Below are positions 18,300 through 28,214 of a stretch of DNA of 64,000 bases, piece by piece. Origin of the DNA: CAVZVW01 sp963778845 (GTDB lineage: Bacteria > Actinomycetota > Actinomycetes > Actinomycetales > Kineosporiaceae). Positions within the stretch are counted from its first letter, which is position 1. Each line of letters begins with the position of its first letter. Below the pieces are notes generated by a model. The model was not told the DNA's origin, searched no databases, and was given only the letters and a program-made list of their open reading frames with translations. The stretch lies in the NCBI GenBank assembly GCA_963778845.1, contig CAVZVW010000009.1, forward strand, positions 248,001 to 312,000. Direction: 5' to 3'. A program made the position numbers and the translations under genes.

Positions 18300-18317
18300 C
18301 CTGTCGCCGGCTACCCG

Positions 18318-18323
18318 TAGGGT
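18318..18323 (+). promoter_or_regulatory. -10 hexamer of polA (leaderless)
   Basis: TAGGGT ends 6 nt before GTG 18330. CTGACC at 18296–18301 is a fair -35 with a 16-bp spacer, lying over the stop codon of the GNAT gene. This predicts a leaderless polA transcript. Confidence 0.5.
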
Positions 18324-18329
18324 GGCCGC

Positions 18330-21041
18330 GTGAGCCAGACCCCCGCAACCGTTGCCGGCGGGCGTCACCGCCTGCTGCTGGTGGACGGCCATTCGATGGC
18401 GTACCGGGCCTTCTTCGCCCTGCCGGTGGAGAACTTCTCCACCTCGACAGGGCAGGTCACCAACGCCGTCTACGGCTTCACGTCCATGCTGATCAACGCG
18501 TTGCGCGACGAGCAGCCCGACCATGTCGCCGTGGCCTTCGACGTCTCGCGGCAGACCTTCCGCACCCTGGAGTACGCCGAGTACAAGGCCAACCGCAGCG
18601 CCTCACCCGGGGAGTTCGCCGGGCAGGTGGACCTCGTCAAGGAGGTCCTTGCCGCCCTGCGTGTCTCAGTCCTGGAGAAAGACGGGTACGAGGCGGACGA
18701 CGTCATCGCCACGTTGACCCGCCAGGCCCGTGAGGCGGGGTTCCAGGTGCTCGTCAGCACCGGCGACCGGGATGCGCTCCAGCTCGTGGACGACGACGTC
18801 ACCGTCCTCTACCCGCTGCGCGGGGTCTCCGAGCTCATCAGGATGACGCCCTCGGTCGTCCTCGAGCGCTACGGCGTCAGCCCGCAGCGCTACCCCGACC
18901 TCGCCGCGCTCGTGGGCGAGAGCAGCGACAACCTGCCCGGGGTCCCGGGGGTCGGCGCGAAGACGGCCGCGAAGTGGCTCGGCATGTACGGCGACCTCGA
19001 CGGGATCGTGGCGAACGTCGCGTCGATCCCGGGCAAGGTGGGCGAGAGCCTGCGCGAACACCTGGACTCCGTGCTGCGCAACCGCCGGCTCAACAGGCTG
19101 GTCGACGACCTCGACCTGCCGCTCGCGCTGGACGACCTGCGGGTGCGCAGCTGGGACCGGGAGGAGGTGCACCAGGTCTTCGACGGTCTGGAGTTCCGGG
19201 TGCTGCGGGAGCGGCTCTTCGCGACGTTGTCGACCCCGGAGCCGGAGGCCGAGGGCGGCTTCGACCTGCAGACGTCGGTGCTGGCCGGTCCGGGGGCGGC
19301 CGCGTGGTTCGCCGAGCACGCCCGCGGGGTCGCCGGCGTGGACGTCGTGGGGTCGTGGGGGCGTGGCAGCGGCGACGCCCGGCGCCTCGCGGTCGCCGGG
19401 GCGGACGGCTACGCCGGGCACGTCGACCTCGTCGGCGCCACGCCCGAGACCCTGGACGCCGTGGCCGCCTGGCTCGCGGACCCGACCGCCGGCAAGGTGC
19501 TGCACGATGCGAAGGGGCCGATGGCGGCGCTGGCCGCCCGCGGGCTGCCACTGGCCGGCCTGGTCAGCGACACCGCACTCGCCGCCTATCTGTGCCGTCC
19601 GGACCAGCGCAGCTTCGACCTGGCCGACCTGACCCTGAGGCACCTGTTCCGGGAGCTACGGGCCGAGCACGGACGGGAGGAGACCGGCCAGCTCATGCTC
19701 GACGCCGTGCCCGGGCTGAGCAGCGCCTTCGACGAGGCGCAGGCGTCGATGATCCGGGCGCGGGCGGTGCTCGAGCTGTCCGAGGTGCTCGCGCGCGAGC
19801 TCACGGAACGGGGCGGGGACCGGCTGCTGGCGGAGGTGGAGCTCCCTTTGGTGGGTGTCCTCGGCCGTATGGAGGGCGCCGGCATCGCCGTCGACGTCGA
19901 GGCCTTGTCGGATCTCGAGGGGTACTTCGCCGCCGCGGTCGCAGACGCCGCCAAGGAGGCCTTCGCGGTGATCGGCGGCGAGATCAACCTCGGCTCGCCC
20001 AAGCAGCTACAGGTGGTGCTGTTCGACCAGCTCGGCATGCCGAAGACCAAGCGGACCAAGACCGGCTACACCACAGACGCCGACGCCCTGGCCGACCTGT
20101 ACACCAAGACGGAGCACCCGTTCCTGCTGCACATGCTGCGCCACCGGGACGCCTCCAAGCTGCGCCAGACCGTCGAGGGCCTGCTCAAGGCGGTGGCGGA
20201 CGACGCGCGCATCCACACGACGTACCAGCAGACGATCGCGGCCACGGGACGGCTGTCGAGCACCGACCCGAACCTGCAGAACATCCCCATCCGCACCGAC
20301 GAGGGCCGGCGGATCCGCACGACGTTCGTGGTCGGCCCAGGGTACGAGTGCCTGCTGACGGCCGACTACTCGCAGATCGAGATGCGCATCATGGCCCATC
20401 TTTCGGCAGACGAGGGGCTGATCGAGGCGTTCCGGTCGGGGGAGGACCTGCACCGTTTCGTCGGGTCCCGGGTCTTCGGGGTCCCGGCCGCCGACGTGAC
20501 GCCGCAGATGCGGTCCAAGATCAAGGCGATGTCGTACGGGCTGGCATACGGCTTGAGCGCGTTCGGCCTGTCGCGTCAGCTGACGATCGGGGTCGAGGAG
20601 GCGCGCTCGCTGATGGAGGAGTACTTCGAGCGCTTCGGCGGCGTTCGCGACTACCTGCAGGGTGTGGTGGCCCAGGCCAGGCGAACCGGGTACACCGAGA
20701 CCCTCATGGGCCGGCGCCGCTACCTGCCCGACCTGTCCAGCGACAACCGCCAGCGACGCGAGGGTGCTGAGCGGATGGCGCTCAACGCCCCGATCCAGGG
20801 GTCGGCCGCCGACATCATCAAGGTGGCCATGCTCGGCGTGGACGATGGTCTCGGGGCGGCGGGCCTGTCGAGCCGCCTGCTCCTGCAGGTGCACGACGAG
20901 CTGGTGCTCGAGGTGGCGCCGGGGGAACGCGACGCTGTCGAGAAGCTCGTGCGCGAGAAGATGGCCGGTGCGGCCGCGCTCTCGGTGCCCCTGGAGGTCT
21001 CGGTCGGCGTCGGCGGCTCCTGGCACGAGGCCGGCCACTGA
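18330..21041 (+). CDS. polA: DNA polymerase I
   Basis: PolA (903 residues) fills gaps and removes RNA primers and repair flaps. Residues 1–300 are the 5'→3' exonuclease (LLVDGHSMAYRAFFAL; GYEADDVIATL; STGDRDALQL; helix-hairpin-helix GVPGVGAKTAAK). Residues ~310–480 are the 3'→5' exonuclease fold, but the metal-binding acids are missing (GVDVVGS replaces the Asp-x-Glu strand), so proofreading is probably absent, as in other actinobacterial PolA. The polymerase domain has motif A DYSQIEMRIMAH, motif B RSKIKAMSYGLAYG and motif C QVHDELVLEV. GTG 18330 lies 6 nt after a -10 hexamer. Confidence 0.96.
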   Translation: MSQTPATVAGGRHRLLLVDGHSMAYRAFFALPVENFSTSTGQVTNAVYGFTSMLINALRDEQPDHVAVAFDVSRQTFRTLEYAEYKANRSASPGEFAGQVDLVKEVLAALRVSVLEKDGYEADDVIATLTRQAREAGFQVLVSTGDRDALQLVDDDVTVLYPLRGVSELIRMTPSVVLERYGVSPQRYPDLAALVGESSDNLPGVPGVGAKTAAKWLGMYGDLDGIVANVASIPGKVGESLREHLDSVLRNRRLNRLVDDLDLPLALDDLRVRSWDREEVHQVFDGLEFRVLRERLFATLSTPEPEAEGGFDLQTSVLAGPGAAAWFAEHARGVAGVDVVGSWGRGSGDARRLAVAGADGYAGHVDLVGATPETLDAVAAWLADPTAGKVLHDAKGPMAALAARGLPLAGLVSDTALAAYLCRPDQRSFDLADLTLRHLFRELRAEHGREETGQLMLDAVPGLSSAFDEAQASMIRARAVLELSEVLARELTERGGDRLLAEVELPLVGVLGRMEGAGIAVDVEALSDLEGYFAAAVADAAKEAFAVIGGEINLGSPKQLQVVLFDQLGMPKTKRTKTGYTTDADALADLYTKTEHPFLLHMLRHRDASKLRQTVEGLLKAVADDARIHTTYQQTIAATGRLSSTDPNLQNIPIRTDEGRRIRTTFVVGPGYECLLTADYSQIEMRIMAHLSADEGLIEAFRSGEDLHRFVGSRVFGVPAADVTPQMRSKIKAMSYGLAYGLSAFGLSRQLTIGVEEARSLMEEYFERFGGVRDYLQGVVAQARRTGYTETLMGRRRYLPDLSSDNRQRREGAERMALNAPIQGSAADIIKVAMLGVDDGLGAAGLSSRLLLQVHDELVLEVAPGERDAVEKLVREKMAGAAALSVPLEVSVGVGGSWHEAGH

Positions 21042-21124
21042 CCCCCCACGTGGCACCGGCGGTCATGCACGCCCAGACGGCGGAGCTCGCGGGCGTTCGG
21101 CCACGTCACTGCGCAGTGCCCTGA

Positions 21125-21130
21125 CATACT
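21125..21130 (+). promoter_or_regulatory. -10 hexamer of the epimerase gene (leaderless)
   Basis: CATACT ends 6 nt before GTG 21137, the same geometry as for pyk, polA, coaE and uvrB. No clear -35 is seen. Confidence 0.45.
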
Positions 21131-21136
21131 CCCGCC

Positions 21137-22138
21137 GTGCATGAGCTCACGGTGCCCCCGGGCCGAACGCCACGTGCGGTGGTGACCGGCGGGGCGGGGT
21201 TCCTCGGGTCGCACCTGTGCGAGGCACTGCTGGGCCTGGGCCTGGAGGTCGTCTGCCTCGACAACTTCCTCACCGGGACGCCGTCCAACCTCGCACATGT
21301 CGTCGAGAACCCCCGGCTGCGGCTGGTGAGGGCGGACCTCACCGACTACGTGCACGTGAGCGGCCCGGTCGGCTACGTGCTGCACTTCGCCTCGCCGGCC
21401 TCGCCGGCGGACTACCTGCGCATGCCGATCGAGACGCTGAAGGTCGGCTCGATCGGCACGCTGCACGCTCTCGGCCTGGCCCGGGAGAAGGGGGCCCGGT
21501 TCCTGCTCGCCTCCACCTCCGAGGTCTACGGCGACCCCGAGGTGCATCCGCAGCCGGAGCACTACTGGGGCAACGTCAACCCCGTCGGTCCGCGGGGGGT
21601 GTACGACGAGGCCAAGCGGTTCGCCGAGGCGCTGACCGTCGCGTACCGGTCGACCCACGGGGTCGACACCTCGATCGCGAGGATCTTCAACACCTACGGC
21701 AGCCGAATGCGCCCCGACGACGGCCGAGCCATCCCCACGTTCATCCGTCAGGCACTCGACGGGGAGGATCTCACGGTGGCCGGGGACGGTCGGCAGACGC
21801 GCTCGGTGGTGTACGTCGACGACGAGGTGGAGGGGCTCCTCCGGTTGCTCTTCAGCGCCCACCCCGGTCCGATGAACATCGGAAGCCCCGACGAGTCCTC
21901 CGTCCTGGAGCTCGCCGAGCTCATCGTCCGGCTCGTCGGGGTCGACGTGGGCATCAGCTTCGTCCCCAGGCCCGTCGACGACCCGACCGTGCGTCAGCCC
22001 GACATCTCCATGGCTCAGCGTGAGCTCGCATGGATGCCCACCGTGGCCCTGGAGGACGGCCTTCGGATGACGATCGACTGGTTCAGGGGCCAGGCGGGGC
22101 TGCTCGGACGTGACCGTGCGGGGCGAACCACTCGATGA
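21137..22138 (+). CDS. NAD-dependent epimerase/dehydratase, UDP-glucuronate decarboxylase-like
   Basis: A 333-residue extended short-chain dehydrogenase. The NAD motif is TGGAGFLGSHLCEAL near residue 19. The catalytic set is STSEVYG plus Tyr-x-x-x-Lys in YDEAKRFAEAL, and RIFNTYG and RSVVYVDDEVEGL follow. These match the UDP-xylose synthase (UDP-GlcA decarboxylase) branch, which makes UDP-xylose for glycans; a different sugar product cannot be excluded. It opens the envelope-glycan region. The last 56 bp overlap the 3' end of the convergent flippase gene. Confidence 0.85.
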   Translation: MHELTVPPGRTPRAVVTGGAGFLGSHLCEALLGLGLEVVCLDNFLTGTPSNLAHVVENPRLRLVRADLTDYVHVSGPVGYVLHFASPASPADYLRMPIETLKVGSIGTLHALGLAREKGARFLLASTSEVYGDPEVHPQPEHYWGNVNPVGPRGVYDEAKRFAEALTVAYRSTHGVDTSIARIFNTYGSRMRPDDGRAIPTFIRQALDGEDLTVAGDGRQTRSVVYVDDEVEGLLRLLFSAHPGPMNIGSPDESSVLELAELIVRLVGVDVGISFVPRPVDDPTVRQPDISMAQRELAWMPTVALEDGLRMTIDWFRGQAGLLGRDRAGRTTR

Positions 22139-23444
22139 CGCCGCCCAGGATCGCCAGCGCCGTCGCCCCGCAGAGCGCGGTTCCGGCAATCGCCGCGATG
22201 CTGTCGTGCGTCCACACCGCGACCACCGCGCACACCCCCGTAGCCGCGACCCAGGTCGCGATCCCCAGCCGACGGTCGGCCACGGCAAGGCGCGCGTAGA
22301 CCAGGAGCTGGACGACGGCCAGCACGCCGCCGAGCGCGGCGAAGATCCACACTTGGGGCGTGACGGCGACATATGCCGGTCCCGCGACGAGCCGTACCGC
22401 CGTCTCGCCGGCGGCGACGACGACCACCAGGATGGCGGCGCCGATGGCGACGGTCAGGGCGAGGCCCGTGGCGACGGCGTTGCGGCGGTGGGCGTGGGAG
22501 GTCATGCGGGGGAAGAGCAGGGTCGCGAGGAACTGCGGTGCCCAGAACGCGGCCTTCGCGAACAGCGAGCCGGCCGCATAGAGCCCGGAGGTCTCGGCCG
22601 GCAGGAAGTGACGTGCAAGCAGCACGTCGATGTTGAACAGCAGCAGCAAGCCGGCCGTAGACACGGTCGAGGCACCGACCTGGCGGCCAAGAAGGGCCCG
22701 ACGGGCTCCCGGCCTCGGTCGCCGAAGCATCGTCGGGACCATCCGGACGGACACCACGGCGGCGACCAGCGCGCCGACGGCCATCGCCCCCATCACCCCC
22801 GTCTGGCCCCAGCCCACCAGTCCCGCGACAGCGCCGCCGGCGAAGCGCACCCCCGCGGCGGTGAGGAAGAGGATCGACAGAGCGGTGAAGCGCTCCTCGC
22901 CCTGAAGCATCCCCTGGGCGGCGAAGACCAATGTCGTCGGCAGCAAGGACAGCGCCAGGAAGGCTGCCGGCGCGACGCCGTCCAGGTGCAGGAACCCCGC
23001 CAGAACAGGTGCGAGCACGAGCATGCCCAGGCAGAGGCCGACCCCGAGCAACGCCGCGACCCTGCCGAGCTCGGCGTCCAGGGCCAGCATGTCGGCCCCC
23101 TCGGACCGCCGGCCGCCGGGATCGCCCGGACCCGGGAACCCGGCCACGGCAGTGGCGGCGGCAGTGGCAGCGGCACGGTCCCGCATGAGGTGGGCAGTCG
23201 CGCGAGCGGCCACGAGCTGCATCGCCAGAGCCGGCACGGCGCCGATCAGCATGAGGTTGAAGAGCGCCCCGATGGCCCCGAAGTCGCTCGGCAGCAGAGC
23301 GTGGCTCAGGACCAGGGTCACCGCATAACCGAGGAGGTTGGCGAACAGGCTGGACAGCGCGAGCACGCCGCCGGCCCGCCCGATGGACGCCGGCGGGAGG
23401 ACGGCGTCCGCCTCCGCACGGGGACGGCGCCCGCGAGCGTTCAC
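22083..23444 (-). CDS. Polysaccharide flippase-like membrane protein (Wzx/MATE fold)
   Basis: A 453-residue polytopic protein with about 12–14 transmembrane segments. The start reads GGVLALSSLFANLLGYAVT then LPSDFGAIGALFN, the pattern of polysaccharide_synt/Wzx exporters that flip lipid-linked sugars to the outer face. GTG 23444 is chosen because it overlaps the methyltransferase stop (GTGA on the minus strand); a start at 23462 is less likely. It is the last gene of the minus-strand set AftD-like–methyltransferase–flippase. Its end overlaps the convergent epimerase gene by 56 bp. The cargo is unknown. Confidence 0.8.
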   Translation of the reverse strand: MNARGRRPRAEADAVLPPASIGRAGGVLALSSLFANLLGYAVTLVLSHALLPSDFGAIGALFNLMLIGAVPALAMQLVAARATAHLMRDRAAATAAATAVAGFPGPGDPGGRRSEGADMLALDAELGRVAALLGVGLCLGMLVLAPVLAGFLHLDGVAPAAFLALSLLPTTLVFAAQGMLQGEERFTALSILFLTAAGVRFAGGAVAGLVGWGQTGVMGAMAVGALVAAVVSVRMVPTMLRRPRPGARRALLGRQVGASTVSTAGLLLLFNIDVLLARHFLPAETSGLYAAGSLFAKAAFWAPQFLATLLFPRMTSHAHRRNAVATGLALTVAIGAAILVVVVAAGETAVRLVAGPAYVAVTPQVWIFAALGGVLAVVQLLVYARLAVADRRLGIATWVAATGVCAVVAVWTHDSIAAIAGTALCGATALAILGGVIEWFAPHGHVRAAPPGP

Positions 23445-24190
23445 GCGGCGACGACGAGCCACGTCCGTAAGGACTCCGGCTTGCGGCTCGTGCGTCCGGG
23501 CAGGGTCGTGGTGAGCACCACGTCCGCGTTCGGGACTGCGAAGGGTGGTGCATCGATCACGACGGCCGAGTTCGACAGCGTCCGGATGCCGGGGCCGTGA
23601 ACCTTGTCCCTGTTCGGCGCGAACCCCCGCCCGACGTGCGGGAAGTGCTCGGTGACGAGCATCGCCGGGTAGCGCGCCAGCCGATCCAGGGCAGCCGAGA
23701 TCTGCGCGTTCGACAGGTGCTGGAAGACCTGCCGCACGAGCACGAGATCCGCCGCCGGCAGGTCGCTGCTGGTGATGTCCGAGGCGAGGAACGAGACGCC
23801 GGGGCGCCCGAACTGCGCCTGGTTGTGAGCGACGAGGTCGGCGACGATGTCGACCCCGATGTACCTGACCCCGTCCTCGGGGTCGACGAGGCTCATCAGG
23901 CGCGCCCCCACCTGGAAGTCGCCGCAGCCCAGGTCGAGGACAGTGGTCACGCGGCGCTCCCGGATCACAGAGGCGACGAGTCGGCAGTACGCGTCAGCCA
24001 CCTCCGGATCCGAGCCAAGCCCCGAGTGGTACTCACCCGGGGCGCCGCCCCAGAGGTTCCTCCGGTAGATCGTCGTGAAGGCCTGCTCGAGCGACATCCG
24101 CGCGTAGCGGCGTCGCGTGAGCATCGCCCTCGTACGCCGCAGCTCGTGCGCGACGGGGGCGGGCAGCAGCCGAACGGCATTGGTGATCAC
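23441..24190 (-). CDS. Class I SAM-dependent methyltransferase
   Basis: A 249-residue protein with the SAM motif I VLDLGCGDFQVGARL near residue 87, motif II-like YIGVDIVADLV, and DLVLVRQVFQHLS around motif IV. Substrate unknown; being between a glycosyltransferase-like giant protein and a flippase, it may methylate a glycan or its lipid carrier. GTG 24190 is supported by GGGAG a few bases upstream. It lies 22 bp after the stop of the AftD-like gene and overlaps the flippase start. Confidence 0.75.
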   Translation of the reverse strand: MITNAVRLLPAPVAHELRRTRAMLTRRRYARMSLEQAFTTIYRRNLWGGAPGEYHSGLGSDPEVADAYCRLVASVIRERRVTTVLDLGCGDFQVGARLMSLVDPEDGVRYIGVDIVADLVAHNQAQFGRPGVSFLASDITSSDLPAADLVLVRQVFQHLSNAQISAALDRLARYPAMLVTEHFPHVGRGFAPNRDKVHGPGIRTLSNSAVVIDAPPFAVPNADVVLTTTLPGRTSRKPESLRTWLVVAA

Positions 24191-24212
24191 GGTGCTCCCA
24201 GCAGCGGCCGGG

Positions 24213-27200
24213 TCATGGCCCTTCGACCCAGCGGTGGCCCCTCCGAGGTTCCGAGGATGCTATCCGCCCCGAGACGCGCAGACCCGGCCAGATCGCTAGG
24301 ACGGCGCAGCCCAGCAGGAAGATCATGCTCAGCGCGGCGGCAACCGTGCCGCGCAGGGCGGGGGTGTAGCGGATCACGACCGTGTGCGCGAGCCCGTCGC
24401 CGATCCGCCAGCCGGCGCTGTACCCGTCGACAAGCAACGGGCGGCCGAGGTCGGCGCCGTCAGCCGACGCCGTCCAGCCGGCGTCGAAGCCCTTGCCTGC
24501 CACGACGAGGTAGGGCCGGTGCGTGGCGCGCGTACGCACCGTGACCCGCGTGGGCGAGGTCGACTCGACCGTCGCGCTCGCTGTGTCGGCGGGCCTCGTC
24601 GTGGTCGCAGTGCCCGCGCGCGACCGCGCGTCGCGCAGGAGGAGGTCGTCGATCGCCCACGCGCCGACGGGTCGCAGCCAGTGCCGGCCGGCTGACAGGT
24701 CGAGCGGGGACCCCGAGCAGCCCACGAACGGCAGTGGGGAACCGGCGGCGAGATCCTGCACCGAGCCCAGCGGCCGGACCGCGATTGGGCGCCCGTCCAG
24801 CATGCCGGCGTCCAGGCAGGGCGCAGCAGCCGGTGGCGTGGCGGGCGGGGTGAACGGTGCGACACCGGGCAGTGCTAGGTCGCTGACCACGACAGGGCCG
24901 GTCCCGACGCGGTTGCGCAGCGTGAGCCGCACGCTGGAGGCGGCGGTCGCAGGCAGCGGGATCCGCGTGGTGCCTGGCCCCAGGTCGACCTGTCGCTCGG
25001 CGCCACCGTCGATGCTCACCCCGGCGCGCGTCGTCAGCGCCGACCCCGCGCCGCCGGTGCCGGACTGCGTGACGTTGAGGTGGTCGATGACGTGCCGCGG
25101 GAAGCGCACCTGCACCCACTCACCGACGACGGGCTCTGCCGGGGCCCAGCCCGTGCTCAGGTCGGGGGTGCCCGTGGCGGTGACGTCCAACGCGCGTGAG
25201 GCGCGCAGGTCAGGGTTGGCGAAGGCGCGGGAGGACGACGTCGCCTGGACGGTGGCGCCGGCCCCGAGCAGGGCGTCGACCGCCTCGTCAGCTGCACCGG
25301 CAGCCAGACGCAGGTGCCCCGACAGCCAGAGCACGCGGGCGTCGGGAAGGCTGAAGTCGCGGGCGAGGCGAGGCTCCTCGTCGTCCCCGACATCCGAGGG
25401 CGACCCCAGGCGGCGGTGCAGCAGGACGTCGACCGGTGTGCCGGACAGCACCGCTCGGGCCGTCGGGTCGAGACCGCCCAGGGCATGCACGAGGCGGACG
25501 GGGAGCCGGGCGACCTTCACGACGGAGAATCCGGGGACGTCGACCTCGGCCAGACCCACGGCGCCGTACCCCGTGCCGTCGGTGGCCAGGATCTCGATGG
25601 CGACCGTGTCGCCGCGGGCGTCGCCGAGGCTGACGACCGTCGGCTGCGCCGGCAGGGGGCTCAGCTGGACCTCGCGGTCGACGTCGTTGCCACCGCCGCT
25701 GACGTGGACCCGCACCCGCGTGATGCGCTGCCCGGCGCCTGCGGGCAGCCAGAGGCGCACCTGCGGCATCGCGACGACGCGCGCGGCGTGCACGGTGAGG
25801 GTGTTGCCCGCGCCCGTGCCGAAGTTCCCCGTGAGCCAGGCCGTCGTGCGGTCGCCGTCGAAGGCAAGGCTCGGGTCGCCGCCCGGGACCGGGCCGAACA
25901 GCATGCCCCGGCCCTGCGCACCCGCCGCCGCCGTCCCCGCGTCCACCGCCACCGTCTGGTCGTCGGGGGTGAACAGGGCCCGGGTCGGCTCCACCGGCGC
26001 CGTCGCCGGCTGCAGGGCACCGGTGCCGCCGGCGAGCTTCTGGGGGTTCCACTCGCGCCTGGCGTTGGTGTCGGTGAGGACCACCTCGGCGCCGTCGAGC
26101 AGCGCCTGGCGCAACGAAGCCGGGTCCATGGCCCCGGCTGTCAGCAGGGCTGGGTCACCGGCGAGCAACCCGGCCGCTGCCAGGTCGGGGAGGGCCTCGC
26201 CGTCACCGTCGACGAGCAGCGCGCCGCCGGCACCTACCTGCCTGGTTGGTGGGCGGGCATCCGCGACGGCGTAGCGCTGCAGCGGGGGGAGGGCCGCGTC
26301 GGCGGCCGTCGCCTGGTCCGCCACCGACGCAGGCGCGGCCCCGCCCGACGTCGTGAACTGCCCCACCGCACCGAACGCCGCCACGGGTCTCAGCCCCGGG
26401 TCCTGGGCGGCGGCGCCCGCGACGACGGCGGGGCGCGCGCCGTCCGACAGCTCCCACACCACGTCGTTGCGGACGAGCACATCGCCGGCACCGATGTAGC
26501 GGGCGAGCGCGGACAGTGCCCCGGGGGGCAGGTCGCCCTCCTGCAGGCGCAGGTCCGTGCCCGCCAGCAGGTTCGCCGCGTACGTGGTGCCGTTGGGGAC
26601 GGTGGTGCGCACGACGGTGTCGCGACTCAGGAGCGCGTTCCCCAGGTCGTCGGGCACCTGGTAGCCCCAGCGGTAGCGGGCGAGGGTGATCCCGGGGACG
26701 AAGAGCACCCGAGTCCCGTCGTGGGTGTCGTCCAGGGCGCTGGCCGCGTCTCGCCAGTACCCCGGCAGGGGCACCCGCAGGGTGAACAGACCGCCGGTGA
26801 AGGCGGGTGCGACGGATGCCGTCACGACCACGGCGGCGACGGCCGCGGCGGCGACCCGGCTGTTGCGGGCAGGCAACCGCCGAGGGAGCTCAGCGGCCCC
26901 CAGACCGACGAGCAGCGCGAGGCCGAGCTCGAGCACCGCACCCGCCTTGTTCGTCGTCCGCAGCGCCACCGCGCCCGGGACGTGCTCGACGGACAGCGTG
27001 AGCAGGCGGCCGAGCGGGCTCGGGCTGTCAGGGGGGAAGAAGCCCACCATGACAGGCACCGACGCGACAAGGAGCCCTGCGCCCAGCACCCGCACCCGTG
27101 AGCGGGAGACCAACGCACCGACAGCAGCGGCCAGCGGGAGGGCGAAGCTGGCGACGATGACGACCGGGCTGGTCACGTACGCGACCAGGCCCGGCATGAA

Positions 27201-28124
27201 GGGGCCTGCGGCGTCACCCCCGTAGAGCGGCCAGAAGCCGAGCCCGCGCAACACCTCGGCGTAGGAGGAGGCGGCGCCGATCGCGCTGAGCGGCTCGGTG
27301 GTGCCCGCGATGGCCGAGCCGAGACCGACCGCGGCGAGGGCGGGTACCAGCCAGTAGGCGGACAGGGCGGCAGTGAGCACCAGGGTCCGAACGCTCACAC
27401 TCAGCAGCGCACGCCAGGTGCGCCCCTCGCAGCGGTGTGCGTGCACCAGGAGCGCAGGTACGGCGAGGAGCTGCAGGAAGGGCACGACACCGGCGTTCAT
27501 GCCTCCCATCGCGGCCATCCACAGTGCAGCTCGGGCGGGGGCGGCCCAGCCCCGTGGCGTTGCGAAGCCGCGGCGCAGGCTGGTCAGGAACCATGGCAGG
27601 AGCGCATAGGGCAGCAGGGTCGGCGTCGTGGCGCCGCCGAGCAGGATGTACGGGTTCGCGACGAAGGCGACAGCCGTCGCCACCCGGGCCGTCGCCGTCG
27701 CCGCGGTGGTGCCCTCGGTGAGGTCGGCGTAGAACCGCCTCGCACCCGCCCCCGCCAGCAGCAGCAGTGCGAGGCGCCACACCCGCGCCACCAGCCACGG
27801 CGGCATGCCCAGGGCCTCGAGCAGGCCGGTCACGAGCGTGACCGGCGCCATCCCGACGTTGAAGTTCGCCGAGCCGAGGAAGGGGGCGTCCTGCCAGCTC
27901 GCCAGCGTTCGGTGCAGCGTTCGCCAGGGGGCGAGGAAGACCTCGGGCTTGGTGTCGACGCTCAGCACGCCCCAGTCGTTGCCGAGCACGACGATGACGA
28001 CGACGGCGGACAGCGCGCCCAGCACGGACCGCTCGACGGCGCGCGCCCGGCGCGCTCGGGCCTGCTCCGCCGCGCCGGTGTTGCGCCCCCCGCTGTGCAC
28101 CGAAGCGCTCGCGGAGACTGGCAC
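24213..28124 (-). CDS. AftD-like alpha-(1->3)-arabinofuranosyltransferase family protein (DUF3367)
   Basis: A 1303-residue protein close in size to mycobacterial AftD (about 1400). The N-terminal ~400 residues are a GT-C-type membrane domain with about 11 segments, starting LGNDWGVLSVDTKPEVFLAP; the acidic Asp of the first outer loop (in VDTKPE or nearby) is typical of GT-C catalysis. The long outer part has β-rich carbohydrate-binding/F5-8-like regions, and a final transmembrane segment (AALSMIFLLGCAVLAIW) anchors the C-terminus. AftD branches arabinogalactan and lipoarabinomannan in mycobacteria; whether this organism has such a glycan is unknown. GTG 28124 is the first start with the basic N-terminus before the first membrane segment. 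Confidence 0.8.
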   Translation of the reverse strand: MPVSASASVHSGGRNTGAAEQARARRARAVERSVLGALSAVVVIVVLGNDWGVLSVDTKPEVFLAPWRTLHRTLASWQDAPFLGSANFNVGMAPVTLVTGLLEALGMPPWLVARVWRLALLLLAGAGARRFYADLTEGTTAATATARVATAVAFVANPYILLGGATTPTLLPYALLPWFLTSLRRGFATPRGWAAPARAALWMAAMGGMNAGVVPFLQLLAVPALLVHAHRCEGRTWRALLSVSVRTLVLTAALSAYWLVPALAAVGLGSAIAGTTEPLSAIGAASSYAEVLRGLGFWPLYGGDAAGPFMPGLVAYVTSPVVIVASFALPLAAAVGALVSRSRVRVLGAGLLVASVPVMVGFFPPDSPSPLGRLLTLSVEHVPGAVALRTTNKAGAVLELGLALLVGLGAAELPRRLPARNSRVAAAAVAAVVVTASVAPAFTGGLFTLRVPLPGYWRDAASALDDTHDGTRVLFVPGITLARYRWGYQVPDDLGNALLSRDTVVRTTVPNGTTYAANLLAGTDLRLQEGDLPPGALSALARYIGAGDVLVRNDVVWELSDGARPAVVAGAAAQDPGLRPVAAFGAVGQFTTSGGAAPASVADQATAADAALPPLQRYAVADARPPTRQVGAGGALLVDGDGEALPDLAAAGLLAGDPALLTAGAMDPASLRQALLDGAEVVLTDTNARREWNPQKLAGGTGALQPATAPVEPTRALFTPDDQTVAVDAGTAAAGAQGRGMLFGPVPGGDPSLAFDGDRTTAWLTGNFGTGAGNTLTVHAARVVAMPQVRLWLPAGAGQRITRVRVHVSGGGNDVDREVQLSPLPAQPTVVSLGDARGDTVAIEILATDGTGYGAVGLAEVDVPGFSVVKVARLPVRLVHALGGLDPTARAVLSGTPVDVLLHRRLGSPSDVGDDEEPRLARDFSLPDARVLWLSGHLRLAAGAADEAVDALLGAGATVQATSSSRAFANPDLRASRALDVTATGTPDLSTGWAPAEPVVGEWVQVRFPRHVIDHLNVTQSGTGGAGSALTTRAGVSIDGGAERQVDLGPGTTRIPLPATAASSVRLTLRNRVGTGPVVVSDLALPGVAPFTPPATPPAAAPCLDAGMLDGRPIAVRPLGSVQDLAAGSPLPFVGCSGSPLDLSAGRHWLRPVGAWAIDDLLLRDARSRAGTATTTRPADTASATVESTSPTRVTVRTRATHRPYLVVAGKGFDAGWTASADGADLGRPLLVDGYSAGWRIGDGLAHTVVIRYTPALRGTVAAALSMIFLLGCAVLAIWPGLRVSGRIASSEPRRGHRWVEGP

Positions 28125-28184
28125 TTCGCGATTGTAGGGGCCGCGCCTGGGGCCTAGCCCTGACGTGACCTGGCCGGCGGCGGC

Positions 28185-28190
28185 TACAGT
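28185..28190 (+). promoter_or_regulatory. Possible -10 hexamer for the membrane protein/GT2 operon
   Basis: TACAGT with a weak -35 CTGACG at 28160–28165 (19-bp spacer). It lies in the divergent gap between the AftD-like gene and the plus-strand operon, and would put the 15-bp repeat tract in the leader. Confidence 0.35.
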
Positions 28191-28214
28191 GCGGCAGTCG
28201 TGGGGGAGGGCGTG

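Noticed and set aside
18330..21041. Loss of PolA proofreading residues as a unique trait
   Set aside because: Degenerate 3'→5' exonuclease domains are usual in actinobacterial PolA.
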